A DNA stretch of 36,406 nt from DAOUCV01 sp034432095 (GCA_034432095.1 DAOUCV010000036.1:1-36406); one strand, 5' to 3'; numbered from the stretch's first letter, positions 23,902 to 32,301 are shown. The notes: generated by a model not told the origin, from the sequence alone. Numbers and translations are program-made.

Positions 23902-23950
23902 TTTTCCACTTCCCTTTGATAAGGGGAAGGAGAAACAGGGGATAGGGTTT
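23902..23950 (-). repeat. Dispersed palindromic repeat, copy C (inverted)
   Basis: Read on the minus strand it begins AAACCCTATCCCC and continues with a C-rich run and an imperfect hairpin, aligning over most of its length with copy A at 5476-5524. It separates the convergent PflA-like and RluD-type genes. Confidence 0.6.
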
Positions 23951-23957
23951 CAAACGG

Positions 23958-24884
23958 TCAGGAAGTCTGTCTAATCTCTTTTAGTGCCTGTGATAAATCT
24001 TGGGGGAGGGGGGAGGTGAACTCAGCATATCTGCCGGTGGAGGGCAATTTAAAGCCCAAGAGAGAAGCGTGGACGAACTGGCGGGAGAGGTGGGGGGACT
24101 TAACGCCATAGATTTTGTCACCCACCACCGGATAACCAATAGACGCTAAATGGACTCTTATCTGGTGGGTGCGACCGGTCTTGGGTCTGACCTCCAGCAG
24201 GGTATAATCGCCGATATAATCAACCACATGATATTCGGTGCGGGCTTCCCTGCCCCGGCTCTCCGCCACTACCGCCATGCGCTCCCGGTGGCGGGGGTGA
24301 CGACCAATCGGTGCCTCAATAATGCCGTCGGCTGGAGTCAGGCGTCCTTTAACTAACACCTGATAGACTTTCACTATGGAACGAGCCTTAAACTGGTTTG
24401 TCAGATTCAAATGAGCGGCGTTGTTTTTAGCGACTATCATTACCCCTGAGGTGTCTTTGTCCAGACGGTGCACAATTCCCGGTCGCTGCCAGTCACCGGT
24501 ATCAGGCAGGCTGGATAAATGAGAGAGAATAGCATTGACCAGGGTGTGGGCAGGATGTCCCGGTGCCGGGTGGACAGTCAGCCCGGCTGGCTTGTCAATA
24601 ACCAAGAGGTCATCATCCTCATAGAGGATATTCAGCGGAATTACCTCGGGTGTTAAGGTGGTGGGTGGTGTGGGGGGTATGTTGATGGTTAACTTATCAC
24701 CGATATTGAGTTTTAGTCCTGCCTTAACGATATGACCGTTAACCTTGATATAGCCATCGCCGATGAGTTTCTGAGTACGTGTTCGGGAGAGTTCCGGGCA
24801 GTGCTCAGTGACATACTTGTCAAGGCGAATACCCGGCTTATCAACCACCAGGCTATATACTTTAATAGTATTTTCAGTTGCCAT
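23958..24884 (-). CDS. RluD-family pseudouridine synthase
   Basis: The 308-residue product has an N-terminal S4 RNA-binding domain (RLDKYVTEHCPELSRTRTQK) and the catalytic motif HRLDKDTSG near residue 140, whose Asp is the nucleophile. Further family elements are TGRTHQIRVHLASIGYPVVGD. Such enzymes convert uridines in 23S rRNA to pseudouridine; which positions are modified cannot be told from this. I prefer the ATG at 24884 over the one at 24893. A consensus extended -10 ends 7 bases before 24884 and overlaps the earlier ATG, which suggests a leaderless message. Confidence 0.92.
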   Translation of the reverse strand: MATENTIKVYSLVVDKPGIRLDKYVTEHCPELSRTRTQKLIGDGYIKVNGHIVKAGLKLNIGDKLTINIPPTPPTTLTPEVIPLNILYEDDDLLVIDKPAGLTVHPAPGHPAHTLVNAILSHLSSLPDTGDWQRPGIVHRLDKDTSGVMIVAKNNAAHLNLTNQFKARSIVKVYQVLVKGRLTPADGIIEAPIGRHPRHRERMAVVAESRGREARTEYHVVDYIGDYTLLEVRPKTGRTHQIRVHLASIGYPVVGDKIYGVKSPHLSRQFVHASLLGFKLPSTGRYAEFTSPLPQDLSQALKEIRQTS

Positions 24885-24891
24885 CGCACCC

Positions 24892-24900
24892 ATTATATCA
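24892..24900 (-). promoter_or_regulatory. Extended -10 promoter, probably leaderless, of the RluD-type gene
   Basis: On the minus strand this reads TGATATAAT, a TGn-TATAAT element, with the ATG at 24884 seven bases beyond it. That is the usual distance from a -10 box to the first transcribed base, so the start codon would be at the 5' end of the mRNA. No SD sequence is present. Confidence 0.55.
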
Positions 24901-24930
24901 AAAGAAAGAGGGAAGGGGGTCAGGCGGGTT

Positions 24931-24957
24931 CCCAGAAAAATCTTAGATTTTTCTGGG
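24931..24957. repeat. 12-bp perfect hairpin with TTA loop
   Basis: CCCAGAAAAATC at 24931-24942 is perfectly complementary to 24946-24957. It lies between the divergent RluD-type gene and the ring-degradation operon, so it is not at a gene end. No T-run follows. It may be another member of the local palindrome population or a regulatory site. Confidence 0.55.
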
Positions 24958-25002
24958 TGCCTCAGGGGGATGGGTTACTTAAATGACCAAGAGAAAATCT
25001 GA

Positions 25003-25033
25003 TTGACAACCTAATGGCAAAATATGATAGAAT
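25003..25033 (+). promoter_or_regulatory. Promoter of the ring-degradation genes
   Basis: A perfect TTGACA at 25003-25008 is followed after 19 bases by TAGAAT at 25028-25033, which is preceded by TG at the extended -10 position. The leader to the start codon at 25145 is about 105 bases; it holds no recognised riboswitch. Confidence 0.5.
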
Positions 25034-25144
25034 TTACCGTCTGTGCGCTTTTGATATGCTACAAAATTCGATGATAGGGGGTGAACGATAAAGATGGAAT
25101 AATGGGCAAAAGTTATTGAGACCGATTTTTAGTAGGAGGTAAAG

Positions 25145-26224
25145 ATGGCAAAGATTCCTGATAAGATTGAGACCTGGCAGATGACAGAGCCAGGAAAGCT
25201 GGCTAGAGTCAGCATCGATGTCCCTGAGATTAAGCCGGGAGAGGTATTGGTCCAAATTGCTGGCTGTGGGATATGCCATACCGATGTGGGATATTTTTAC
25301 GATGGGGTGCCCACAGTAAGTAAGCCACCATTAACCCTGGGTCATGAAATCAGTGGTGAGGTAATAGCTGGCGAGAAGGCATGGATAGGCAAAGAGGTAA
25401 TTATACCGGCGGTGATGCCCTGCAATAACTGTCCTGTTTGCGCCGCTGGCAGAGGCAATCGCTGTCTGGCTCAGAAGATGCCCGGGAATAGCTTCGGGAT
25501 TTATGGTGGTTTTTCTAGTCATATTGTGGTTCCCTCTCAAGATTTGTGCGAAATTCCGAAGGATAAGAAGGGGATACCCCTGGAGTATTTTTCGGTGATT
25601 GCCGATGCCGCAACTTCACCCTATCAAGCTGCCATGAGGGCTAGGGTTAAGCCGGGGGATTTAACCATTGTCATTGGGGCTACTGGTGGGCTTGGTATCT
25701 ATGCTACTCAAGTTTGTTCTGCCTTAGGGGCTAAAGAGGTGATTGCTATTGCCCGCAACCCGGAGAAACTGAAGAGAGCCCTGAACTATGGCGCTACTCA
25801 TATTATTCAGAGCACAGCCGATAAAGATGCCAGGGCTATTAGAGATGAATTTCGAGCCTACTGTAAAGAAAGGGGAATCCCGTCTAACTACGGCTGGAAG
25901 GTCTTTGAATGGAGCGGGACACTTGACGGACAAAGGCTGGCCCTAGAGTTACTATCATACTGCTTCACATTGGTAATATGCGGTTATGGAATGCAGAAGA
26001 ACGAATATCAGCTATCCCGGGTGATGGCGTTTGATGCCGACATTTTAGGCTCGTGGGGTTGTTTACCTAAATACTATCCTGAGGTTCTCAAGATGGTTCT
26101 GGAGGGTAAGATAAAGATAGAGCCCTTTATCGAGACAAGACCGATGAGCACGATAAAGGAATCATTTGAAGAAGTCCATAAGGGCGGACTGACAAAGAGA
26201 ATAGTGTTAATCCCTGATTTTTAA
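25145..26224 (+). CDS. had: 6-hydroxycyclohex-1-ene-1-carbonyl-CoA dehydrogenase (Had/BamQ type)
   Basis: This 359-residue zinc-type dehydrogenase has the catalytic-zinc region GCGICHTDVGYFYDGV and LGHEISGEV. The structural-zinc cysteines are in CNNCPVCAAGRGNRC, and the NAD-binding motif is GATGGLGIYATQ. The sequence pattern, with its PGNSFGIYGGFSSHI segment, fits the enzyme that oxidises the 6-hydroxy group formed by dienoyl-CoA hydratase in anaerobic benzoyl-CoA breakdown. The neighbours settle the assignment: the ring-opening hydrolase follows after 29 bases and a hydratase comes next. AGGAGG lies before the ATG. Confidence 0.88.
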   Translation: MAKIPDKIETWQMTEPGKLARVSIDVPEIKPGEVLVQIAGCGICHTDVGYFYDGVPTVSKPPLTLGHEISGEVIAGEKAWIGKEVIIPAVMPCNNCPVCAAGRGNRCLAQKMPGNSFGIYGGFSSHIVVPSQDLCEIPKDKKGIPLEYFSVIADAATSPYQAAMRARVKPGDLTIVIGATGGLGIYATQVCSALGAKEVIAIARNPEKLKRALNYGATHIIQSTADKDARAIRDEFRAYCKERGIPSNYGWKVFEWSGTLDGQRLALELLSYCFTLVICGYGMQKNEYQLSRVMAFDADILGSWGCLPKYYPEVLKMVLEGKIKIEPFIETRPMSTIKESFEEVHKGGLTKRIVLIPDF

Positions 26225-26253
26225 CTTAAATAGACGAACAAGGAGGATAAGAA

Positions 26254-27396
26254 ATGGCTTTGGATTGGTTACCAAGAGACAATGTATTAAAAAATCATCA
26301 GATTTTCGGTGAAGAGCACTTTGGCACCCAACCACCGTGCACCATGTTTGAGAAGAAGCCGCTGGTTGACCCCAATACTGGGAAAGTGGTTGAAGGTCTT
26401 TATACTGCCTGGGTCACCCTCAACAATCCCGCCCAGTACGGTTCTTACACCACGGAAATGGTAAAGGGAGTCATCGCCGGCATGCACAAAGCCTCGATGG
26501 ACAGGAGCGTGGTCGCCACCATATTTACTAGTGTCGGCGACCGGGCATTTTGTACTGGTGGCAATACCAAGGAATATGCCGAGTATTACACCAGAAGACC
26601 CAAGGAATATGCCGACTACTTAGCTCTGTTCGCGGGCATGGTGGACAGCATCCTGAACAGCAAGGTTCCGGTAATCTGTCGGTGTAATGGTATGCGAGTT
26701 GCTGGCGGTCAGGAGATTGGTCAAGCCTGTGACCTTACCGTAGCGGCTGACACTGCCCAATTCGGTCAGGCAGGAACAAGGCATGGCTCCACGCCAACGG
26801 GTGGCTCCACGGACTTTCTACCGTGGCAGTTGCCAACTACTGAGCTGGCGATGTGGAACTGCTTCTCTAACGAACTCTGGAGCGCCTACAAGATGGAAAG
26901 GTTGGGCTTAATCACCAAGGCTGTCCCGATCAAGAAGAACGACAAAGGGGAATGGGTAAGAGACCCAAGGGTTATCACTGATAGATATGTGGAGAACGGT
27001 GAAATAGTCTACGGTGAATTTAAGAAGGGGGACGAGCTCAAACAGGCTACGGATACCCTAAAGGGTCTTAAAACCGACTGGTCGCTACTTGACGACTACG
27101 TAAATAGAATAGTCTGGACCATAGCCAACCTAATGCCTCTCTGTGTGATGATGACCATTGAGTCGATTAGGATGAAGAAGAAATCCTATTGGGATGACAC
27201 CAAGGTTTGGTCCAACTACTGGTTGGCTGCCAATATGAATATGGAGGCTTGGCTCGGTTTCAATGCTTTCAACACCTCAGACCTGACTGGTCAACGGACT
27301 ATAGATTTCATCAAATACCGCCAGCTTCTAGCTCAGGGACACCAGTATGATGATGAGTTGATGGAAGCCGTTATGCCCAAGCCCAAGGGAAAATAG
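26254..27396 (+). CDS. bamA: 6-oxocyclohex-1-ene-1-carbonyl-CoA hydrolase (ring-opening, BamA/Oah)
   Basis: The 380-residue protein belongs to the special crotonase branch used as a marker for anaerobic aromatic degradation. It adds water twice to 6-oxocyclohexenoyl-CoA and opens the ring to 3-hydroxypimelyl-CoA. Typical stretches are VTLNNPAQYGSYTTEMVKG, the oxyanion-hole region DRAFCTGGNTKEYAEYY, and CNGMRVAGGQEIGQACDL. FGQAGTRHGSTPTGGSTDFL follows. Length is typical (ordinary crotonases are about 260). AAGGAGGA lies 7 to 8 bases before the ATG. It is followed by a strong terminator-like palindrome, although the hydratase of the same pathway comes next. Confidence 0.93.
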   Translation: MALDWLPRDNVLKNHQIFGEEHFGTQPPCTMFEKKPLVDPNTGKVVEGLYTAWVTLNNPAQYGSYTTEMVKGVIAGMHKASMDRSVVATIFTSVGDRAFCTGGNTKEYAEYYTRRPKEYADYLALFAGMVDSILNSKVPVICRCNGMRVAGGQEIGQACDLTVAADTAQFGQAGTRHGSTPTGGSTDFLPWQLPTTELAMWNCFSNELWSAYKMERLGLITKAVPIKKNDKGEWVRDPRVITDRYVENGEIVYGEFKKGDELKQATDTLKGLKTDWSLLDDYVNRIVWTIANLMPLCVMMTIESIRMKKKSYWDDTKVWSNYWLAANMNMEAWLGFNAFNTSDLTGQRTIDFIKYRQLLAQGHQYDDELMEAVMPKPKGK

Positions 27397-27420
27397 TCAA
27401 GCTCAGCCATTTTCAGTGAT

Positions 27421-27448
27421 AGGAAGCCCGGGATATCCCGGGCTTCCT
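27421..27448 (+). terminator. Strong palindrome after bamA, likely terminator
   Basis: AGGAAGCCCGGG at 27421-27432 pairs perfectly with 27437-27448 around ATAT and is followed by GTTTAATTT. This is a good intrinsic terminator, and it would separate had-bamA from the hydratase gene. Confidence 0.75.
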
Positions 27449-27455
27449 GTTTAAT

Positions 27456-27485
27456 TTGACAAGGAGCCGGAGTCTGGGTTAGCAT
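27456..27485 (+). promoter_or_regulatory. Promoter of the hydratase gene
   Basis: A perfect TTGACA at 27456-27461 lies just after the terminator. TAGCAT at 27480-27485 follows at 18 bases. The gene starts 30 bases downstream with TGAGGAGGA as SD. Confidence 0.45.
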
Positions 27486-27515
27486 TAACGATGTTCTGCT
27501 AATTGAGGAGGACAT

Positions 27516-28286
27516 ATGGAGTTTCAAAATGTTACCCTGGAGAAAAAGGAAGGCATCGCGAAGCTCACTATTAACCGACCGCCGGTTAATGTCATCAACT
27601 ATGAGACCCTGGGGGAAATCAATACGGCGCTGGAAGAGTTAGCCAGAGACGAAGAGACGAAGGTTTTGCTCATCCGTGGGAGTGGGAGCAGGGCTTTCTG
27701 CGCCGGGGTGGAGGTAAGGGACCATATGGGCGAACGGATGCCGAAGACGATAAGAGAGTTCGGTCGGATGTTTCGGCTTTTACGGAGTCTGGGCAAGCCC
27801 AGTATAGCGGTGGTGAATGGTGCGGCTTTGGGGGGTGGCTGTGAGCTTGTTGCCGGCTGCGATATGGCGATTGCCTCTGAGAAAGCCACGCTTGGTCAGC
27901 CGGAGATAAAATTGGGTGGTCTAGCCCCAGCGGCAGCCGCCCTTTTCCCCAGAATAATGGGTGAGAAGAAAGCCTTTGAGCTTATCCTTCTGGGGGAGAA
28001 CATAAACGCCAGAGAGGCAGAACGAATCGGTTTAGTAAACAAGGTTGTACCGGAAGAAGAGCTGGACAAGACCGCTGAGGAATTAGCCAGAAAGTTTCTT
28101 GAGAAGACAAGCCTCGGCGTGAAACTTTGCCGAGATGCTCTCTATCAGTGTGCTGATGCCACTGAATGGGACGAGGCGATGGAGAAGGGGGTTGAACTCG
28201 GCATCAGGACCTGGCAGACGGAAGACAGCCAGGAGGGGCTGAAATCCTTCCTGGAGAAAAGGAACCCGGTCTGGAAGAATAGATAA
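27516..28286 (+). CDS. dch: Cyclohexa-1,5-dienecarbonyl-CoA hydratase (Dch/BamR type)
   Basis: The 256-residue crotonase-fold protein has the oxyanion-hole segments SRAFCAGVEVRDHM and VNGAALGGGCELVAGCDMAIA. QPEIKLGGLAPAAAALFPR follows, where ordinary enoyl-CoA hydratases have a GGTQRL-type sequence. That difference and the company of had and bamA support the hydratase that adds water to the dienoyl-CoA made by benzoyl-CoA reductase. With the two preceding genes it gives the complete path from the dienoyl-CoA to 3-hydroxypimelyl-CoA. A general enoyl-CoA hydratase role cannot be excluded from sequence alone. Confidence 0.82.
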   Translation: MEFQNVTLEKKEGIAKLTINRPPVNVINYETLGEINTALEELARDEETKVLLIRGSGSRAFCAGVEVRDHMGERMPKTIREFGRMFRLLRSLGKPSIAVVNGAALGGGCELVAGCDMAIASEKATLGQPEIKLGGLAPAAAALFPRIMGEKKAFELILLGENINAREAERIGLVNKVVPEEELDKTAEELARKFLEKTSLGVKLCRDALYQCADATEWDEAMEKGVELGIRTWQTEDSQEGLKSFLEKRNPVWKNR

Positions 28287-28331
28287 GCACCGAGATTAAT
28301 GAGCCAGATTAAGAGGAGGAAAGAATATAGT

Positions 28332-30383
28332 ATGGCGCCAAAAGTAATCAAAACCGACTGTATATTGTGTGTCAATAGCTGTGGCATAGATGCCTATGTT
28401 GAGAATGGGAAACTGGTGAAGGTAGAAGGCACGGTCGAAAATCCGGTAAGTGAGGGGGTCATCTGCCCAAGGGCTGAGGCGCTGGTGGACTATGTCTATT
28501 CTCCAGACCGCCTGAAATACCCGTTGAGAAAAGTAGACGGAGCTTGGAAAAGAATCACGTGGGACGAAGCCTTAGACACCATAGCCGAAGAGTTGAAACA
28601 GATCAAGGAAAAGTATGGAGCCAAGGCTCTGGCTGTCTACAGTGGCTCGATAGGGGTGGAGAACATTGAGCTGGCTGGCTTTGCCCAGAGGTTTCGTGGT
28701 GTTTATGGCACGCCAAATTTACTATCGGTAGAAGGTAACTGCTTCCGCTCCCGTATTATGGCTCGCCAGATGACTTTTGGTGGTTACCTTATCGAAGAAC
28801 CGTGGAACTCCAAGTGTGTTATCGTCTGGGGACAAAACATGGACAATTCGAGGATGCCCATGGCGGCTAAGATTTATAAAGCCCTGGACAATGGTACCAT
28901 CTCGCAATTGATTGTCATTGACCCCAAGCGTATCCCGATGGCGGAAAGGGGGATCCATATCCCGATAAGACCGGGCACCGACTGTGCCCTGGCGCTGAGC
29001 ATGCTGAACGTCATCATATCGGAAAATCTCTATGACAAAGAGTTTGTGGAGAAATATACCCTGGGGTTCGACCGGCTGGTGGAACATGTTAAGCAGTACC
29101 CGCCAAAAAAGGTGGAGAAGATAACCTGGGTCCCGGCTGAGGATATAAAGAGGATTGCCCGCATATTTGCCACTAATAAACCGGCATCCATTGTTCCCGG
29201 TACCTGTGCCCTGGACCAGCACGTCAACGGTTTCCAGAACAACCGAGCCCTGGCCCTTTTGCAGATAGTGACTGGTAATATAGATATACCCGGGGGATGG
29301 GTTTCCATACCATTTATCCGTCTGGGTGACCTCCGGGTTACGGAGATCAGTGAGCCGATTGGCGCTGATGAGCACCCGCTTTTTCGCCGGTTCTGGGGTA
29401 GAATATCCCCATACGGCCAAGAGATGCTGTTTGCCGATGCCGTACTCGAAGGGAGACCGTATCCTATCAAAGCATTAATTGTTAATGGCGGTAATCCCGC
29501 CCTGACTCTACCGGATTCCGTGCGGGTCAGGCAGGCGATGAGGAAGTTAGACTTCATGGTGGTGATGGACCTGTTTATGACCGAAACTGCCGAGCTGGCT
29601 GACATTGTGCTTCCGGCCTGCTCTTTCCTGGAGAAGAGCGGCGTAGGCTATGTTTATGGAGTGACCACCTGTATCCCGTATGCCCTGCTACGCAAAAAGG
29701 TGATAGAGCCAATCGGGGAAAGCTGGCCTGACTGGAAAATCTGGACGGAAATAGGCAGGAGAATGGGCTATGGAGAGTTCTTCCCCTGGAATACTGAAGA
29801 GGAGGTTATCGATTTCTTCTTGAAGCCAAGCGGTTTGACCAGGGAGCAACTGGAGAGAGAGCACCCGGCGGGAGCTTACTATGCCCAGAAGAAATATCAG
29901 GCTGGCAACTACAGGACTCCGTCGGGTAAGATTGAGATTTACTCGGAAACACTGGCGGAGAATGGCTATGACCCGCTGCCGGTCTATGTTGAGCCCAGCA
30001 AGAGTCCCCTCAGTACCCCAGAATTGTTTAAGAAGTTCCCTTTAATCCTGACTACTGGTGCCCGGATTCCACAATATACCCACACTCAGCTCAGAAATGT
30101 GCCAGTCTTGCGAAAGGCCGCTCCTGAGCCAGTAGCTGAGATTAACCCTGATACCGCTAAACGGTACGGCGTGGCTGATGGGGACATGATGATGGTGGAG
30201 ACAGTGAAGGGGCAGATAACGCTCAGGGCGAAGACGACAAAGGACTTGGCTCCCGGGATAGTTAGCATCCCCCACGGCTGGTCTGAGGCTAATGCCAATC
30301 TGCTGACTGAGCTCGAGCCACGTGACCCGGTAACCGGTTATACCGAGATGAAAGCCCTGCTCTGCCGGATAAAGAAGATGTAA
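28332..30383 (+). CDS. Molybdopterin (DMSO reductase-family) oxidoreductase
   Basis: The 683-residue product has an N-terminal [4Fe-4S] motif C10-x2-C13-x3-C17-x26-C44. The Mo/W-bisPGD domains follow, with GWSEANANLLTELEPRDP near the end as part of the cofactor-binding C-terminal domain. There is no twin-arginine signal, so it should stay in the cytoplasm. The residue at the metal is not certain; the region is SVEGNCFRSR. It could be of the formate dehydrogenase, polysulfide/thiosulfate reductase or hydratase (acetylene hydratase) branch; I cannot choose. ATG 28332 follows AGGAGGA at a slightly long distance; ATG 28299 has no SD. Its likely electron-transfer and membrane partners are on the opposite strand just downstream. 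Confidence 0.88.
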   Translation: MAPKVIKTDCILCVNSCGIDAYVENGKLVKVEGTVENPVSEGVICPRAEALVDYVYSPDRLKYPLRKVDGAWKRITWDEALDTIAEELKQIKEKYGAKALAVYSGSIGVENIELAGFAQRFRGVYGTPNLLSVEGNCFRSRIMARQMTFGGYLIEEPWNSKCVIVWGQNMDNSRMPMAAKIYKALDNGTISQLIVIDPKRIPMAERGIHIPIRPGTDCALALSMLNVIISENLYDKEFVEKYTLGFDRLVEHVKQYPPKKVEKITWVPAEDIKRIARIFATNKPASIVPGTCALDQHVNGFQNNRALALLQIVTGNIDIPGGWVSIPFIRLGDLRVTEISEPIGADEHPLFRRFWGRISPYGQEMLFADAVLEGRPYPIKALIVNGGNPALTLPDSVRVRQAMRKLDFMVVMDLFMTETAELADIVLPACSFLEKSGVGYVYGVTTCIPYALLRKKVIEPIGESWPDWKIWTEIGRRMGYGEFFPWNTEEEVIDFFLKPSGLTREQLEREHPAGAYYAQKKYQAGNYRTPSGKIEIYSETLAENGYDPLPVYVEPSKSPLSTPELFKKFPLILTTGARIPQYTHTQLRNVPVLRKAAPEPVAEINPDTAKRYGVADGDMMMVETVKGQITLRAKTTKDLAPGIVSIPHGWSEANANLLTELEPRDPVTGYTEMKALLCRIKKM

Positions 30384-30463
30384 GCCAGCTCTGGTGGCGA
30401 TACGCCGCCGAACAGTCAGGTGCCTGAAAGAAATCGGGAAGTGAAGGCCTTTTCTAATTTGGA

Positions 30464-30970
30464 TTAGTCGGGCAACGGGCTATACTTGCCCGGCGACTTG
30501 CGCAGGGCACTGATGAACCTTTCGGCGGCGGTATACTGATTTTGCTTACCTACTTCAGCAACATCAAGGAACTTGATAGCCCCAACGTCACAGAAACGAA
30601 CGCACTGAGGTTCCCCACCACAATAATCACATTTAACAGTGATACGCTCAGCCTTATCGAAGTGAGGTGCCCCAAATGGGCAGGCAAGGATACAGGTTCT
30701 GCATCCGATGCACTTGTCCTTATCAATGAGGACCATATTCATTTCTGGGTCAACATGGCAGGCTTTTGTCGGGCATACCTCTACACAGAAGGGCTTTTCA
30801 CAATTTTGACAGGTCAGGGGAAGATAAAGCCCAATGTTCTCCCACTTGATTACTCTGATACGAGAGCGACTGGGATTAGCAGCACCAGTGTGGTAGACAG
30901 AGCAGACGAGTTCGCACATTCGGCACCCGGTGCATTTCTCGTAATCAATGACCAATACCTTATCTTGCAT
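30464..30970 (-). CDS. Four-cluster ferredoxin-like subunit (copy 2 of the operon)
   Basis: The 168-residue protein has four cysteine quartets, CTGCRMCELVC, CQNCEKPFCVEVC, CIGCRTCILAC and CDYCGGEPQCVRFC. This is the layout of DmsB/PsrB/CooF-type electron-transfer subunits with up to four [4Fe-4S] clusters. It is a clear paralog of the ferredoxin at 32429-32926 in the same operon (both start KVLVIDYEKCTGCR). It lies 31 bases after the NrfD-like gene and is the last gene of the operon. Together with NrfD it could accept electrons from the AOR or from the molybdopterin enzyme that converges on it. AAGGAG upstream of ATG 30970 supports the start. Confidence 0.92.
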   Translation of the reverse strand: MQDKVLVIDYEKCTGCRMCELVCSVYHTGAANPSRSRIRVIKWENIGLYLPLTCQNCEKPFCVEVCPTKACHVDPEMNMVLIDKDKCIGCRTCILACPFGAPHFDKAERITVKCDYCGGEPQCVRFCDVGAIKFLDVAEVGKQNQYTAAERFISALRKSPGKYSPLPD

Positions 30971-31001
30971 CTAGAAACTCCTTCTCAAACAGCCCTTCAA
31001 A

Positions 31002-32006
31002 TTAAAATCTTAAAAATCGTCCTTGGTTCTCTTTAAAGGTTCTCAGGTAATATTGATTCTCAATTAACTTTTGGAAAGGATGTTGTTCCTTGATTCCTGC
31101 GTAAATGACCCCGAACCTGAGGAAAAGCCCTCCTATCAATAAGAAGGCTCCGGCTAGGAAAAGCAATAAGTGATAATTGTGGGACCGTGAATAAAGGAAT
31201 TCAAGAATAATAGGGAAGAAAAAGCCGGGGACGATAATGCCGAGCCAGAACATAAATTTCAGGTTGCCTGATAATAACAGACGTACCGAACTCTTTCCCT
31301 CCTCTTCCGCCTTATATCTGGAGAAAAGATATAGGGCGAGGACGAGGGCTTCTATTATGATGAGACTCTGTTCTATTAAAGTTAAGGTGTTCATCATTTG
31401 GGCGGGATATCCTTCAGATGGGGTTAGAATGCTATATCCCAGCACCGACAGGATAGTCGCCATTGTCCCTGTGGATAATGATGAAACTGTAAACAATGCA
31501 GGTAGAAGAGGAGTGTTCCAGAAAGGTACGTACCTGACGGCTTGTATGAGGATCCCGGTATAAATGGCTGTGGCTAGAGCTAAGATAAAACCGGTAACGT
31601 CAAGTATCCACAGAAGGGGTGACCACTTATCGGTATCTATCCTCAGGAGGGGGAGAATGGAAATCGCTAAAATTATTACCCCTACGATAATACACATTGC
31701 GAGGATATAAAACCCCCGGGATAACCAGGAAGTTTTCGGGTTCAGCACTGTATTTAGGAACCTTCTTTTTATGCCCAGCTTCAAGACGAGAAATAAAGCA
31801 CCGAGGGCAACCAAAATGGGTCCCCATAGTAATATCGCCCTTGAAGGATAATGGGCATACCCTAACCATTCCATAAGAATGCCGGTGGCTAAAGAACCGG
31901 CTCCTATACCAGCCAGGTAAAGGTAGAGAGCGACTTGCCATCCCCACTCATTTTGGGGCTTTAGATATATAATGCTTCTTGCCGGACGGGCCTGCTCTAC
32001 GTCCAT
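31002..32006 (-). CDS. NrfD/PsrC-family membrane subunit
   Basis: The 334-residue product is strongly hydrophobic with about eight to nine membrane segments. It begins with the family's YLYLAGIGAGSLATGI pattern after a short cytosolic N-terminus. NrfD-type proteins bind quinone and exchange electrons with a four-cluster ferredoxin subunit, in some systems with ion pumping. The next gene is such a ferredoxin. The start at 32006 follows the MoaD-like gene by 22 bases. The operon otherwise encodes an AOR, so this is an uncommon setting for NrfD. Confidence 0.88.
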   Translation of the reverse strand: MDVEQARPARSIIYLKPQNEWGWQVALYLYLAGIGAGSLATGILMEWLGYAHYPSRAILLWGPILVALGALFLVLKLGIKRRFLNTVLNPKTSWLSRGFYILAMCIIVGVIILAISILPLLRIDTDKWSPLLWILDVTGFILALATAIYTGILIQAVRYVPFWNTPLLPALFTVSSLSTGTMATILSVLGYSILTPSEGYPAQMMNTLTLIEQSLIIIEALVLALYLFSRYKAEEEGKSSVRLLLSGNLKFMFWLGIIVPGFFFPIILEFLYSRSHNYHLLLFLAGAFLLIGGLFLRFGVIYAGIKEQHPFQKLIENQYYLRTFKENQGRFLRF

Positions 32007-32028
32007 TCCTGCTATTGCCTTCGTCGGC

Positions 32029-32301
32029 TTACCCTCCAGAAATTACGATTATGATGTGAAGCTCATCTCCGTCCTTGACTGGCTTAGCCAGTTCCTGCGG
32101 GTGGGCGCTTTCCATGTTAACATAAACATCGACGGTGTTCTTCAATCTACCATCTTTCCCAAACAGCCACTGCCTGAGTTCAGGAAACCGGTCAACCAAC
32201 TGCTTAAGACACTCGCCAACAGTACCCCCGTTTGTCTCAATCATATCCCGCTCATTAGTAAGGTGGGTCAGGAAGTCAGGGATGTTTATCTTAACGCTCA
32301 C
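32029..32301 (-). CDS. MoaD/ThiS-like sulfur carrier protein
   Basis: The 90-residue protein has a ubiquitin-like pattern and ends in the diglycine tail VISGG, which in this family is thiocarboxylated and donates sulfur. Close to an AOR gene, it most likely supplies sulfur for molybdopterin. The start is GTG 32301 with AAGGGGTGA upstream. MoaD-like genes next to AOR genes are a recurring arrangement. The 127-base gap upstream holds a small hairpin (CTGTTG at 32377 with CAACAG at 32386) and no other feature I can support. Confidence 0.88.
   Translation of the reverse strand: MSVKINIPDFLTHLTNERDMIETNGGTVGECLKQLVDRFPELRQWLFGKDGRLKNTVDVYVNMESAHPQELAKPVKDGDELHIIIVISGG

Noticed and set aside
28722..29420. 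A 232-codon minus-strand frame opposite the molybdopterin gene
   Set aside because: It is fully inside a conserved coding region on the other strand and has no SD or family pattern.
30393..30409. A 7-pair hairpin with ATA loop between the convergent molybdopterin and ferredoxin genes, considered as a terminator
   Set aside because: The stem is short with one G-T pair and there is no T-run on either side, so I do not call it a terminator.
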